Below are positions 1-8,897 of a stretch of 64,000 nt of DNA, one piece after another; position 1 is the first letter of the stretch, and each line of letters opens with the position of its first letter. Made by a program: the position numbers and the translations under genes. Under the pieces are notes generated by a model. It saw nothing but the letters and a program-made list of their open reading frames with translations, made no database searches and had not been told where the DNA came from. The stretch comes from Streptococcus oralis ATCC 35037 (GTDB taxonomy: Bacteria; Bacillota; Bacilli; Lactobacillales; Streptococcaceae): assembly GCF_900637025.1 (NCBI RefSeq), contig NZ_LR134336.1, positions 1,132,001 through 1,196,000 on the forward strand. The letters are read 5' to 3'.

Positions 1-20
1 TCAATATTCAAATCTTATTT

Positions 21-734
21 TTATTCTCCTATTTGAGTATGGGTGTTTTGATGCTCTTCATAGCTCCTAAATATTGAATCACATAATCTAGTTCCTGAAC
101 TAACTAGTTTCGCCATGACTTTAAGTTGTTCTTGACAAGCAACACTTTCCGTTTTGTAAGGATAATTAATAGTATGGTCCATTTCTCCCCAAACTTCTTC
201 AAATAATGTTCTAATTTGTATTTCGCAACAAACATCATTATAGTCATTATCAGGTTTTATAACATAATGAACGCTAGTGTAGTGACTATCCTTCATCTCA
301 TGATTGATATTCATAGACTCATAAATTTTCTCCATTTCAGGATCCCATGTATAGGCTTTAGGCTCTTCTACTAATTTCCATCCATTATTTTTAATCCATT
401 CTAAAATCCCTTCATGTATAATTTTAAACTGATTTTGAAATAAAAATAACACTCGAACACCTACAAGGTCAGTAATTTCTGTTAAATAGTTGTCTACTGT
501 AATCTCTCGATTCGATGAGGATTTTCTTTTCAATTTATCTCGTAAATGCTCTGGATCTTTTATTCTAGAACGGATAGAATGAATAACACTATGCCCGTTT
601 ACATTGAATGCAGGATTCTTTTCAAACGACTTCTGCACATTTTCTATAATCATTTCTTGCTTAAATTTTAAAGTCTTGTCGTTAGAATAGTGTTCTACAA
701 TTTCATTGATTCTAGCATCTAAATCGTTCATCAT
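21..734 (-). CDS. RelA/SpoT-domain nucleotide pyrophosphokinase-like protein
   Basis: A 237-residue single-domain protein of the RelA/SpoT synthetase fold. Visible motifs are the substrate-binding segment with S-R-I-K near 55-59, DLVGVRV at 89-95 (the metal-binding Asp region), HYTSVH at 151-156 (family form Y-x-S-x-H), EIQIRT at 171-176 and WGEMDH at 182-187, so the synthetase core looks intact. There is no HD hydrolase, TGS or ACT domain, so it resembles small alarmone synthetases or toxSAS enzymes, which make (p)ppGpp or (pp)pApp or pyrophosphorylate tRNA. It follows the ParA-like gene with a 4-base ATGA overlap, which implies translational coupling. A GAGG site precedes the start, and two adjacent ATGs are possible. 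The gene is AT-rich compared with metG. The fold is clear; the product made and the biological role are inference. Confidence 0.82.
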   Translation of the reverse strand: MMNDLDARINEIVEHYSNDKTLKFKQEMIIENVQKSFEKNPAFNVNGHSVIHSIRSRIKDPEHLRDKLKRKSSSNREITVDNYLTEITDLVGVRVLFLFQNQFKIIHEGILEWIKNNGWKLVEEPKAYTWDPEMEKIYESMNINHEMKDSHYTSVHYVIKPDNDYNDVCCEIQIRTLFEEVWGEMDHTINYPYKTESVACQEQLKVMAKLVSSGTRLCDSIFRSYEEHQNTHTQIGE

Positions 735-1843
735 AAAACCTCAATTCGCTCCATTAAATCTTTTGCAAAAGTCTGATAAGCAGATAAAGTTGCTTTATAT
801 TTGCTATTATTTCCTGTATTAAAAGTCTCTATATTTTGATCTTTAAGATACTCCGTATCCTTTAATGATTGAAATGTGTCTGGAACCTCCCACATTGCAC
901 ATTTTAACGCCTGCGCAACAGATGGAAATGTATTATGCGAGTGTACAACAGCATTATTTGCAATAGGATTATTTATTTCTTTATAATTGATTTTATTATC
1001 AGAATTTATATACCTTTCAATTACACTGGGGATCCTTTTAGCATAACTAAAGTGTGCATCAGCTAACCCATATTCATTTTTACCATCATATTTTTTTGCA
1101 TTATACAGAGTATAACCCAAGAATTGCACTGATTTATCAGGGAATTTAATACGCTTATCTTTTGAAATTAGGCTGTAAATTATACCAAATTCTCGTCCCC
1201 AAGACTCTAAAGAAGTTCCTATATTTCTTATACCATATAAACTAAACATATCAGGTTGAGCAGGAATAATGAAACCATCAACTGTAGATATGATAGTTTT
1301 ATTTAAAATTCCTAAACTGGGTGACGTATCAACAATCACGTAGTCTATATCATATTTTTCAGCATATCTCTGACAGATATTCCTGATACTTGTTACTGTT
1401 CTAATACTTAAATTATCATTTTGATACAACCCACTCCATCTTTCTGATACCCTATTTTCAAATTTATGCAATGATAATCTACCTGGAACTAGATAAACAT
1501 TCTCAGACAAATTAATCGCTGGTGATAATTCCTCAACATCATTCAAGCCGTCTTCAACAGGTTTTAATAAAAAATGAATAGATCTTGGATTAGACATAAG
1601 TTCTGTAATTTTTTTATCATCACGGTTAAGAGCCCCCTCATAATCATCGATAAAATCATCTTCTTCACTCCAAATTTTCTCTAATTCTGACTCCCTAATA
1701 GCATTTATTGTTAAGTTACATTGGGGATCTAAATCAACGAAAAGCACTTTCTTACTTAAAGTTCCTAATGCTTTTCCCAGATGATAGGATAAGGTAGACT
1801 TGCCAACTCCACCTTTGTTATTAAACACTGAAATAATTTTCAT
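731..1843 (-). CDS. ParA/MinD-like AAA ATPase paired with RelA/SpoT protein
   Basis: A 370-residue P-loop ATPase of the ParA (AAA_31) type. The deviant Walker A KGGVGKST is at 10-17, FVDLDPQ at 35-41 is the switch/Walker A' region, and VDTSPSLG at 171-178 is Walker B-like. ParA-type enzymes dimerise on ATP and position plasmids, chromosomes or protein complexes; related ATPases also occur in defence cassettes. No ParB or centromere-like repeat is visible beside it. The start has a good AAGGAG ribosome site. It lies 37 bases behind metG on the same strand with no clear terminator between, so read-through from metG is likely. It overlaps the RelA/SpoT gene by 4 bases. The fold assignment is secure; its function in this pair is unknown. 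Confidence 0.82.
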   Translation of the reverse strand: MKIISVFNNKGGVGKSTLSYHLGKALGTLSKKVLFVDLDPQCNLTINAIRESELEKIWSEEDDFIDDYEGALNRDDKKITELMSNPRSIHFLLKPVEDGLNDVEELSPAINLSENVYLVPGRLSLHKFENRVSERWSGLYQNDNLSIRTVTSIRNICQRYAEKYDIDYVIVDTSPSLGILNKTIISTVDGFIIPAQPDMFSLYGIRNIGTSLESWGREFGIIYSLISKDKRIKFPDKSVQFLGYTLYNAKKYDGKNEYGLADAHFSYAKRIPSVIERYINSDNKINYKEINNPIANNAVVHSHNTFPSVAQALKCAMWEVPDTFQSLKDTEYLKDQNIETFNTGNNSKYKATLSAYQTFAKDLMERIEVL

Positions 1844-1880
1844 AAGCGACTCCTTTTTTTATAGAATATTTTCTAGATTT

Positions 1881-3878
1881 TTACCCAATCACACTTCCGT
1901 TTGGTACAGCTGGATCAACTGTTAGAAGGGTTAATTTGCCATCATGTTCAGCTGAGAGGATCATTCCTTGACTGACATATTTTTTCATCATCTTGCGTGG
2001 TTTGAGGTTGGCAACGATTTGGACTTTCTTGCCGACCAATTCTTGTTCGTTTGGGTAGTATTTTGCAATTCCTGAGAGGATTTGACGGTCTTGACCATCA
2101 CCAGCATCTAGTCGGAATTGAAGCAACTTGTCAGAACCTTCAACTTTAGACACTTCTTTGACTTCTGCGACACGGATCTCGACCTTATCAAAGTCTTCAA
2201 ACTTGATTTCATCCTTGTTGAGTTTGAGTTCAACTTCATCTGGATTCCATTCTTTTTCGACGGCTGGTTTGTTGCTTTCCATTTGTTCTTTGATATAGGC
2301 AATCTCTTCTTCCATGTCGAGACGTGGGAAGATTGGTGTTCCTTTGGCAACAACAGTCACATCTGCTGGGAAGTCAGCCAAACTCAAGTTCTCAAGGCTA
2401 GAAACTTCTGCTAGACCAAGTTGTGCCAATACAGCGCGACTAGTTCCCATCATAAATGGCTCAATCATGTGAGCTACGACACGAAGGCTGGCTGCCAAGT
2501 GGCTCATGACACTTGCCAATTGGTCACGGTGCTCTTCATCCTTAGCCAAGACCCATGGGGCTGTCTCATCGATGTATTTGTTGGTACGTGAGATAAGAGT
2601 CCATACTGCTTCAAGGGCACGTGGGTAGTCAACTGCTTCCATGTGTGTATGGTAATCAGCAATTGATTCAGAAGCTACTTGAGCAAGAGAATGATCAAAC
2701 TCTGTCACACCTTCTACATAGGCAGGGATTTGCCCATCAAAATACTTGTTAATCATAGAAACCGTACGGTTAAGGAGGTTTCCAAGGTCATTGGCCAATT
2801 CATAGTTGATACGGCCGACATAGTCTTCTGGAGTGAAGGTTCCATCTGAACCGACTGGAAGGCTACGCATGAGGTAGTAACGAAGCGGATCCAGTCCATA
2901 ACGTTCTACTAGCATTTCAGGGTAAACGACATTCCCTTTAGACTTAGACATCTTGCCGTCTTTCATGACGAACCAACCGTGGGCAATCAAGCGGTCAGGC
3001 AATTTCATATCCAACATCATGAGAAGGATTGGCCAGTAGATGGAGTGGAAACGAAGAATGTCTTTTCCGACCATGTGGAAGACTGTTCCATTCCAGAATT
3101 TATCATAGTTAGCATGGTCCTCTTGACCGTATCCAAGAGCTGTCGCATAGTTAAGAAGGGCATCAATCCAAACGTAGACAACATGTTTTGGATTGGATGG
3201 GACTGGCACACCCCAGGTAAAGGTTGTACGAGAAACCGCTAAGTCTTCCAAACCTGGCTCAATAAAGTTACGAAGCATTTCATTAAGACGACCATCTGGA
3301 GTGATGAAGTCAGGGTGCGATTTGAAAAATTCTACCAAACGGTCTTGGTATTTGCTGAGGCGCAGGAAGTAAGATTCTTCAGAAACCCATTCCACTTCGT
3401 GACCTGATGGAGCGATACCGCCTGTCACATTTCCAGCTTCATCACGGAAAACTTCCGCAAGCTGACTTTCTGTAAAGAATTCCTCATCTGAAACTGAATA
3501 CCAGCCAGAGTATTCACCCAAGTAGATATCATCTTGAGCAAGCAAGCGTTCAAAGACTTGAGCCACTACTTTTTCATGGTAGTCATCCGTTGTACGAATA
3601 AATTTATCGTATGAGATATCGAGTAATTCCCAGAGTTCTTTGACTCCAACCGCCATCCCATCAACATAGGCTTGAGGTGTGATGCCAGCTTCTTCCGCTT
3701 TTTGCTGGATTTTCTGGCCATGCTCGTCAAGACCTGTCAGATAAAAGACATCGTAGCCCATAAGGCGTTTGTAACGTGCTAGGACATCACAAGCAATGGT
3801 TGTGTAGGCAGAACCGATATGAAGTTTACCAGATGGATAGTAAATCGGTGTTGTAATATAAAAATTCTTTTCAGACAT
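1881..3878 (-). CDS. metG: methionyl-tRNA synthetase
   Basis: Charges tRNA-Met with methionine in the cytoplasm. The 665-residue protein has the class I signature HIGS at 20-23 and KMSKSKGN near residue 309, an anticodon-binding helical domain, and a C-terminal EMAP/Trbp111-type tRNA-binding domain of about 105 residues. Length fits the long bacterial MetG form. The open frame extends 14 codons upstream, but the start at 3878 is preferred because it has a GGAAAGGA site and matches the family N-terminus ([11 protein letters not shown]). An extended -10 lies upstream. The two-gene ParA/RelA-SpoT cassette follows directly downstream. Confidence 0.96.
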   Translation of the reverse strand: MSEKNFYITTPIYYPSGKLHIGSAYTTIACDVLARYKRLMGYDVFYLTGLDEHGQKIQQKAEEAGITPQAYVDGMAVGVKELWELLDISYDKFIRTTDDYHEKVVAQVFERLLAQDDIYLGEYSGWYSVSDEEFFTESQLAEVFRDEAGNVTGGIAPSGHEVEWVSEESYFLRLSKYQDRLVEFFKSHPDFITPDGRLNEMLRNFIEPGLEDLAVSRTTFTWGVPVPSNPKHVVYVWIDALLNYATALGYGQEDHANYDKFWNGTVFHMVGKDILRFHSIYWPILLMMLDMKLPDRLIAHGWFVMKDGKMSKSKGNVVYPEMLVERYGLDPLRYYLMRSLPVGSDGTFTPEDYVGRINYELANDLGNLLNRTVSMINKYFDGQIPAYVEGVTEFDHSLAQVASESIADYHTHMEAVDYPRALEAVWTLISRTNKYIDETAPWVLAKDEEHRDQLASVMSHLAASLRVVAHMIEPFMMGTSRAVLAQLGLAEVSSLENLSLADFPADVTVVAKGTPIFPRLDMEEEIAYIKEQMESNKPAVEKEWNPDEVELKLNKDEIKFEDFDKVEIRVAEVKEVSKVEGSDKLLQFRLDAGDGQDRQILSGIAKYYPNEQELVGKKVQIVANLKPRKMMKKYVSQGMILSAEHDGKLTLLTVDPAVPNGSVIG

Positions 3879-3923
3879 AATTTTTCCTTTCCAGGCTAAT
3901 GAAACCTGTTTTTCTAACACTTC

Positions 3924-3929
3924 ATTATA
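3924..3929 (-). promoter_or_regulatory. metG promoter, extended -10
   Basis: On the minus strand TGATATAAT forms an extended -10 box with the hexamer TATAAT, about 45 bases before the metG start. I see no good -35 hexamer, which is common for extended -10 promoters. The leader is too short for a T-box. Confidence 0.55.
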
Positions 3930-3966
3930 TCATATTTTCGGTGATTTTCGATAAAGAAATCCATAC

Positions 3967-4000
3967 AAAAACAAGATAGACAAATGTCCATCTTGTTTTT
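3967..4000 (-). terminator. terminator of the mac efflux operon
   Basis: Arms of about 14 bp pair AAAACAAGATGGAC with GTCTATCTTGTTTT (one G-U pair) around a four-base loop, followed by a T run on the minus strand. It lies just after the permease stop and upstream of metG. Confidence 0.8.
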
Positions 4001-4013
4001 CCTGTTCTATATC

Positions 4014-5273
4014 TTATTCATAACGAAGGGCTTCAATTGGATCAAGCTTAGAGGCTTTATTGGCCGGCAAGACTCCGAAAATCATCCCAACACTTGCTGA
4101 CACAGCCAAGCTAAAGAGAGCGATTGGGAGGGAAACCCCAACTTCGATACCTGCAATCATGTTTTGAAGCAATACTCCAGCTAACATGGTCATTCCAGCA
4201 GCAATCCCAAGACCGATGACACCACCTAGCAAGGTCAAGATCATGGATTCAATCAAAAACTGTACCAAGATATTAGCCCGAGTAGCTCCGAGCGCTTTCC
4301 GCAAACCAATCTCACGCGTGCGTTCTGTCACCGAAACCAGCATGATATTCATAACACCAGTTCCCCCGACAAAGAGAGAGATTCCTGCGATGGCACTGAT
4401 AATGGTTGTCATAAAACCAAATAGTTGTTGTACCTCTTGGAAGGCGGCGGTTGCATCCGCAACTTGGTACTCCCCTTGCTGAAGACCAGCAATCTCAGTC
4501 AGTTTTCGAGCCAACTCCGGACCCAAGGTCTGCGTTAGACTAGTATCATTGACACGAAAGACGATGTTCGAGATTTCATCAGTATTAAAATTGGCTGCGA
4601 GAGAGATGTTAGTCGTAATTGGAAGACCACCAATCCCAAAGGCTTTAGCAGTTTTAGCTTCATTGCTAGTATAAACGCCAATCACACGGTAACTAAATTC
4701 ATTGACAGAGATGATTTGATTAACCGCAGCTTCGGGACTATCAAACAAACTCTTGGCTAGTTCTTCGTCCAGCAAAATCACACTGGCAAATTCCTTGTAG
4801 TCTTGCGGTCTTAGACTTCTACCCGCAACGATTTCATTTTCAACTGCGTTCATGTAGGTGCTATTTCCGCCTGTCAGATTCGCTCGTTCAACCTTCTTAT
4901 CCTTATAAGATAAGGTAACGTTGGTCGAGTTGGTGACATAGTAGCTGTCTACTCCTTTAAGTTTAGCAGCCTCCTTGACCCAGGATTCTAGTGGTTTTGG
5001 TGGTTCAACATGAACATCCTCTTCTTTCCCACTGACTGTCAAAGCTGACTGACGCTGAGTAAAGGAGCCATCCTTGCTCTTGATAGGAGAGAAAAATACA
5101 TGGATATCCTTCTGTGATTTGGTCATGTTTTTATTGACCTGACGAGACATGGAGTCTCCCAGAGCCATGATGACGACGACAGACGAAACTCCGATGATAA
5201 TCCCAATCATGGTGAGGAAGGAACGCATCTTGTGGGCCATGATGGATGAAAAGGCAAATTTCAGATTCTGCAT
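4014..5273 (-). CDS. MacB-type ABC transporter permease
   Basis: A 419-residue membrane permease of the MacB/FtsX family. It has one N-terminal membrane segment (about 15-40), a long extracellular domain (about 45-280), and three C-terminal membrane helices (about 290-400) with the typical segment FVGGTGVMNIMLVSVTERTREIGLRKALGA split over the cytoplasmic loop. It works with the ATPase and the adaptor encoded upstream as a tripartite efflux pump in a Gram-positive envelope. The syntenic pneumococcal operon (from memory SP_0785-SP_0787) has been described as MacAB-like. It lies 1 base after the ATPase gene, so the two are probably translationally coupled. The exported substrate cannot be told from sequence. 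Confidence 0.9.
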   Translation of the reverse strand: MQNLKFAFSSIMAHKMRSFLTMIGIIIGVSSVVVIMALGDSMSRQVNKNMTKSQKDIHVFFSPIKSKDGSFTQRQSALTVSGKEEDVHVEPPKPLESWVKEAAKLKGVDSYYVTNSTNVTLSYKDKKVERANLTGGNSTYMNAVENEIVAGRSLRPQDYKEFASVILLDEELAKSLFDSPEAAVNQIISVNEFSYRVIGVYTSNEAKTAKAFGIGGLPITTNISLAANFNTDEISNIVFRVNDTSLTQTLGPELARKLTEIAGLQQGEYQVADATAAFQEVQQLFGFMTTIISAIAGISLFVGGTGVMNIMLVSVTERTREIGLRKALGATRANILVQFLIESMILTLLGGVIGLGIAAGMTMLAGVLLQNMIAGIEVGVSLPIALFSLAVSASVGMIFGVLPANKASKLDPIEALRYE

Positions 5274-5274
5274 C

Positions 5275-5973
5275 TTAGTTTTCCTCCTTTTCTAGGGCAC
5301 TGTCTGATGAGATGACCCCATCACGAATGACAATTTGGCGTTTGGCATAGGCAGCAATCTCAGGCTCATGCGTGACCATGATAATAGTCTTCCCTTCCTT
5401 GTTTAACTCCACCAACAGCTGCATGATTTGATTTCCTGTCTTGGTATCCAAGGCTCCTGTAGGTTCGTCCGCTAGGATGATAGAGGGATTATTTACCAAG
5501 GCACGCGCAATCGCTACACGTTGCTTTTGACCACCTGATAACTCAGACGGCAAATGATGACTGCGCTCCGTCAGCTCAACCTTTTCCAGAAATTCCTCAG
5601 CCAATTTCCGACGTTTTGAAGCCGAAACTCCAGCGTAAATCAAGGGCAATTCGACGTTTTGAAGTGCATTGAGCTTGGACAAGAGAAAGAACTGCTGAAA
5701 GACAAAGCCGATTTGCTGATTGCGGACCTTGGCCAGTTGTTTCTCTCCAAGACCTGCAACTTCTTGCCCTTCAAGGTAGTACTCTCCACTGGTTGGTGTA
5801 TCCAACATTCCGATGGTATTCATCAACGTAGACTTACCAGAACCAGATGGTCCCATAATAGCAACAAAGTCACCTTCATGAACTTCTAGATTGATATTTT
5901 TAAGGACCTGCAGTTCTTGGTCACCATTTCGATAACTCCTGCAGATATTTTTGAGACTAATTAGTTTCTTCAT
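5275..5973 (-). CDS. MacB/LolD-type ABC transporter ATP-binding protein
   Basis: A 232-residue ABC ATPase that powers the adjacent permease. It shows Walker A GPSGSGKST (near 41-49), signature LSGGQKQR (near 143-150), Walker B ILADEP with the catalytic Glu, and a switch His in VTHEPE. It belongs to the MacB/LolD export class. Its start lies inside the last 17 bases of the adaptor gene, so adaptor, ATPase and permease form one operon. Length is normal for the family. Confidence 0.93.
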   Translation of the reverse strand: MKKLISLKNICRSYRNGDQELQVLKNINLEVHEGDFVAIMGPSGSGKSTLMNTIGMLDTPTSGEYYLEGQEVAGLGEKQLAKVRNQQIGFVFQQFFLLSKLNALQNVELPLIYAGVSASKRRKLAEEFLEKVELTERSHHLPSELSGGQKQRVAIARALVNNPSIILADEPTGALDTKTGNQIMQLLVELNKEGKTIIMVTHEPEIAAYAKRQIVIRDGVISSDSALEKEEN

Positions 5974-7141
5974 CAGCCTTCACCTCTTTTCCTTCTTCCA
6001 AGGAAGATGTTGGATTACTGATGACCTTGGCACCGTCTGTCAAACCTGAAGTAATTTCTTGGTTGTCTGCGTCCGCATTCCCCAAAGTAACTTCTACCTT
6101 CTTCGCTTTTTTCTGGTCGTCAACGATCCAGACATAGTTTTTGTCATTTTCGGTAACAACACTTGTCAAAGGAACAAGGATGGCCTTACTCTTGTTTTTG
6201 ACTTCCACACTGACTGAGAAGCCTTGTTTCAACTCACCGATATCGCTGGTCACATCAACAGTATAAGGGTACTTAGATCCAGTATTCCCTCCAAGGGCTG
6301 CATTTGCTGCTTCTCCGTTGTTTTTAGGATAATCAGAGATATAGCTAATCTTACCAGTCCAACTCTTATCTTGATACACCTTCGAAGTAAAGGTAACTTC
6401 TTGCCCAACAGAAAGGTTAGCAAGGTTGTATTCAGACAACTCCCCTTTGACCTGCAAGTTTTCATTACTTACGACATGTACTACCACTTGGCTATTACCT
6501 GTTGGCGATTTGGAAACATTACGATTAACTTCAACTACAGTCCCTTCTAGTGTACTGAGGACAGTTGCAGCATCTAGCTGTGTTTGGGCCTTGTTGAGCT
6601 GAGCCACAGCATCTGCACGGTTATCCTTGGCATCACTGATTTGAGAATCAATAGAGGATACGGAAGAAGTTGCTACTTGCGCTTGTTCTGGGAGTCCAGC
6701 TTCTGTTGGAACCTGTGGAGAAGCTGGTGTAGCTGATGCATTTTCACGAGCCTTGTTTAACTCCTCGATATGACGGTCTGCCTTTGCAACTGCACGATCA
6801 GCCGCATCATAGGCAGCTTGAGCATCTGCACTGCTGTATTTGACCAAAGCTTGCCCTTCTTCGACCTTGTCCCCGACTGAAACGAGAATTTCATCTAAAT
6901 CTCCCTTACTAGCATCAAAATAAACGTATTGTTCATTTTTTGCTGTAACCGTACCTGACAAGAGAACCGATGAAGCAACAGAACCTTCCTTAGCAGTAAC
7001 GATATGAGAGGTTTCCTCCTTGACTGCTGACTGGGAAGGTTGTCTAAAAATCAAAATCCCCGCAGCACCGATAACAATAGCACTGGCAACACCAATCGCT
7101 GTGTATAATTGCCATTTTTTTGCCTTCTTATTTCTTTTCAT
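5957..7141 (-). CDS. MacA-like membrane-fusion (periplasmic adaptor) protein
   Basis: A 394-residue adaptor (HlyD/MacA family). A short basic N-terminus leads into a membrane anchor at about 12-32, then a beta-barrel/lipoyl region, an alpha-helical hairpin (about 105-195, rich in Ala, Gln and Asp, with a Pro/Thr/Ser-rich interruption), a second lipoyl half with TVVEVNRNVSKS, and a C-terminal barrel. In Gram-positives such adaptors sit outside the membrane bound to the MacB partner. It is the first gene of the operon and is followed by the ATPase with a 17-base overlap. The promoter carries a 21-bp-spaced direct repeat (separate entry). Confidence 0.9.
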   Translation of the reverse strand: MKRNKKAKKWQLYTAIGVASAIVIGAAGILIFRQPSQSAVKEETSHIVTAKEGSVASSVLLSGTVTAKNEQYVYFDASKGDLDEILVSVGDKVEEGQALVKYSSADAQAAYDAADRAVAKADRHIEELNKARENASATPASPQVPTEAGLPEQAQVATSSVSSIDSQISDAKDNRADAVAQLNKAQTQLDAATVLSTLEGTVVEVNRNVSKSPTGNSQVVVHVVSNENLQVKGELSEYNLANLSVGQEVTFTSKVYQDKSWTGKISYISDYPKNNGEAANAALGGNTGSKYPYTVDVTSDIGELKQGFSVSVEVKNKSKAILVPLTSVVTENDKNYVWIVDDQKKAKKVEVTLGNADADNQEITSGLTDGAKVISNPTSSLEEGKEVKADEETN

Positions 7142-7177
7142 TTTTAAGCTCCTTTATTCTTTTGCCTTACAAAAACC

Positions 7178-7206
7178 ATTATATCAGAAATACCGAGACC
7201 AAACAA
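7178..7206 (-). promoter_or_regulatory. promoter of the mac efflux operon
   Basis: On the minus strand TTGTTT (complement of 7201-7206) is followed after 17 bases by TATAAT (complement of 7178-7183), preceded by TG at the extended -10 position. The -35 hexamer lies inside the first copy of the direct repeat at 7201-7238. Confidence 0.65.
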
Positions 7207-7238
7207 TGACAGTTCAGATGGAAACAATGACAATTCAG
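7201..7238. promoter_or_regulatory. tandem direct repeat, LytTR/ComE-type operator candidate
   Basis: Two 17-base copies of AAACAATGACArTTCAG (7201-7217 and 7222-7238) repeat with a 21-bp period, two helical turns. Within them the 9-mers ACAGTTCAG (7209-7217) and ACAATTCAG (7230-7238) are separated by 12 bases, the spacing used by LytTR response regulators such as ComE and BlpR. The proximal copy overlaps the -35 of the mac operon. The regulator is inferred; no such regulator gene lies in the window. Confidence 0.5.
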
Positions 7239-7349
7239 GATCATTATTTCGTTCGGTATTCGTTTATTGGATTATTGTGCTAGATATATAATACAATATC
7301 TTTTTGAATTTGGCAAGCGTTTTTATAATTTTTTTATCGTAGCAGATTT

Positions 7350-7378
7350 TTGCATTCAAAAAATAAAAACGATAGAAT
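7350..7378 (+). promoter_or_regulatory. promoter of glutathione reductase gene
   Basis: TTGCAT (7350-7355), a 17-base spacer and TAGAAT (7373-7378), about 30 bases before the start codon. A second possible -10 (TATAAT, 7287-7292) lies further upstream. Confidence 0.55.
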
Positions 7379-7407
7379 ATGACTATCAAAGCTATAAGGA
7401 GTTTTCT

Positions 7408-8754
7408 ATGAGAGAATATGATATCATCGCCATCGGTGGAGGAAGCGGCGGCATTGCCACTATGAACCGAGCTGGTGAACACGGTGCTAAAGCTGCTGTT
7501 ATCGAAGAGAAAAAATTAGGTGGAACCTGCGTCAATGTCGGCTGTGTTCCTAAAAAAATCATGTGGTATGGAGCGCAAATCGCTGAAAGCTTCCACCACT
7601 ACGGCCCTGACTATGGTTTTACAAGTTCAGATGTTCAATTTGATTTCGCAAAACTTCGTCAAAATCGTGAAGCCTACATCGACCGTGCTCGCTCATCTTA
7701 TGATGGAAGTTTCAAGCGCAACGGTGTTGATTTGATTGAAGGTCGTGCTCATTTCGTTGATGCTCATACGATCAGCGTTAATGGTGAATTGATTCGTGCC
7801 AAGCATATCGTGATTGCGACTGGGGCTCGCCCAAGCATCCCAACTATTCCTGGATCTGAACTCGGTGGCAGCTCAGACGATGTCTTTGCCTGGGAGCAAC
7901 TTCCTGACTCCGTTGCGATTCTTGGAGCTGGTTATATCGCCGTTGAATTAGCAGGTGTTCTCCACGCGCTAGGAGTAAAAACGGATTTGTTTGTCCGTCG
8001 TGATCGTCCCTTGCGTGGTTTTGACAGCTACATCGTTGAAGGACTTGTCAATGAAATGAAAAAAACAGGTCTACCTTTGCACACACACAAGGTACCCGTC
8101 AAGCTCGAAGAAACCGAGCAAGGTATTACCATTCATTTCGAAGACGGTTCTAGTCATACTGCCAGCCAAGTTATCTGGGCTACCGGTCGCCGTCCAAATG
8201 TAGACGGTCTGGAGTTAGAAAAGGCTGGCGTCACACTCAACCAACGTGGATTTATCCAAGTAGATGAGTATCAAAATACAGTTGTAGATGGCATCTATGC
8301 TCTTGGAGATGTTACTGGTGAGAAGGAACTGACCCCAGTAGCCATCAAGGCAGGACGCACCTTATCTGAACGCCTCTTCAACGGGAAAACAAACGCCAAG
8401 ATGGACTACACGACTATCCCTACTGTAGTCTTCTCCCACCCAGCAATTGGAACGGTTGGTTTAACCGAGGATCAAGCTATCAAAGAATACGGCCAAGATA
8501 ACATCAAAGTCTACAAATCAAGCTTTGCATCCATGTACTCAGCCGTTACAAACCATCGTCAAGAATCTCGCTTCAAACTTATCACCGCCGGTGCTGACGA
8601 AAAAGTTGTTGGACTTCACGGACTTGGTTACGGAGTGGATGAGATGATTCAAGGATTCGCTGTTGCTATTAAGATGGGAGCAACCAAGGCGGACTTTGAT
8701 GCTACAGTAGCTATCCACCCAACCGCTTCAGAAGAATTTGTGACCATGCGCTAA
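7408..8754 (+). CDS. gor: glutathione-disulfide reductase
   Basis: NADPH-dependent flavoprotein that reduces oxidised glutathione. The 448-residue protein has the N-terminal FAD dinucleotide fold GGGSGG (near 9-14), the redox-active disulfide [13 protein letters not shown] (near 36-48), an NAD(P)-binding [11 protein letters not shown] with downstream Arg pair (VRRDRPLR), the second FAD motif ALGDVTG and the C-terminal dimerisation domain with HPTASEE. The open frame reaches back to 7267, but the ATG at 7408 has a TAAGGAG site and gives the family N-terminus [12 protein letters not shown]. It is transcribed away from the mac operon. Streptococci usually import glutathione, and this enzyme maintains it. 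Confidence 0.95.
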   Translation: MREYDIIAIGGGSGGIATMNRAGEHGAKAAVIEEKKLGGTCVNVGCVPKKIMWYGAQIAESFHHYGPDYGFTSSDVQFDFAKLRQNREAYIDRARSSYDGSFKRNGVDLIEGRAHFVDAHTISVNGELIRAKHIVIATGARPSIPTIPGSELGGSSDDVFAWEQLPDSVAILGAGYIAVELAGVLHALGVKTDLFVRRDRPLRGFDSYIVEGLVNEMKKTGLPLHTHKVPVKLEETEQGITIHFEDGSSHTASQVIWATGRRPNVDGLELEKAGVTLNQRGFIQVDEYQNTVVDGIYALGDVTGEKELTPVAIKAGRTLSERLFNGKTNAKMDYTTIPTVVFSHPAIGTVGLTEDQAIKEYGQDNIKVYKSSFASMYSAVTNHRQESRFKLITAGADEKVVGLHGLGYGVDEMIQGFAVAIKMGATKADFDATVAIHPTASEEFVTMR

Positions 8755-8760
8755 TTGCCG

Positions 8761-8787
8761 AAAGAGACCACATGTGGTCTCTTTTTA
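8761..8787 (+). terminator. terminator after gor
   Basis: A perfect palindrome AAAGAGACCAC/GTGGTCTCTTT with a minimal loop is followed by a T run. It ends the gor transcript before the bioY promoter. Confidence 0.9.
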
Positions 8788-8836
8788 CTTGCAAAATCGG
8801 CCGTTACAAAATTGTTACCTTGTTTTTAAAAATAGG

Positions 8837-8864
8837 TTGACTTTTCTTTCTGAATTAGTATAAT
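8837..8864 (+). promoter_or_regulatory. bioY promoter
   Basis: TTGACT (8837-8842), a 16-base spacer and TATAAT (8859-8864). The start codon lies about 34 bases downstream. Confidence 0.75.
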
Positions 8865-8894
8865 AGTTACTATAATTTTGAAAAGAGGTTAACA
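8864..8894 (+). promoter_or_regulatory. possible BirA operator at bioY
   Basis: Half sites TAGTTACT (8864-8871) and GGTTAACA (8887-8894) face each other across 15 bases, matching the general layout of Bacilli biotin-repressor boxes (GTTAAC-type halves, spacer about 15). The element spans from the -10 to the ribosome site, a sensible place for repression. The left half is imperfect, so this is a candidate only. Confidence 0.4.
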
Positions 8895-8897
8895 GTT

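Noticed and set aside
3879..3960. Possible T-box in front of metG
   Set aside because: The leader is under 60 bases, with no specifier or antiterminator elements.
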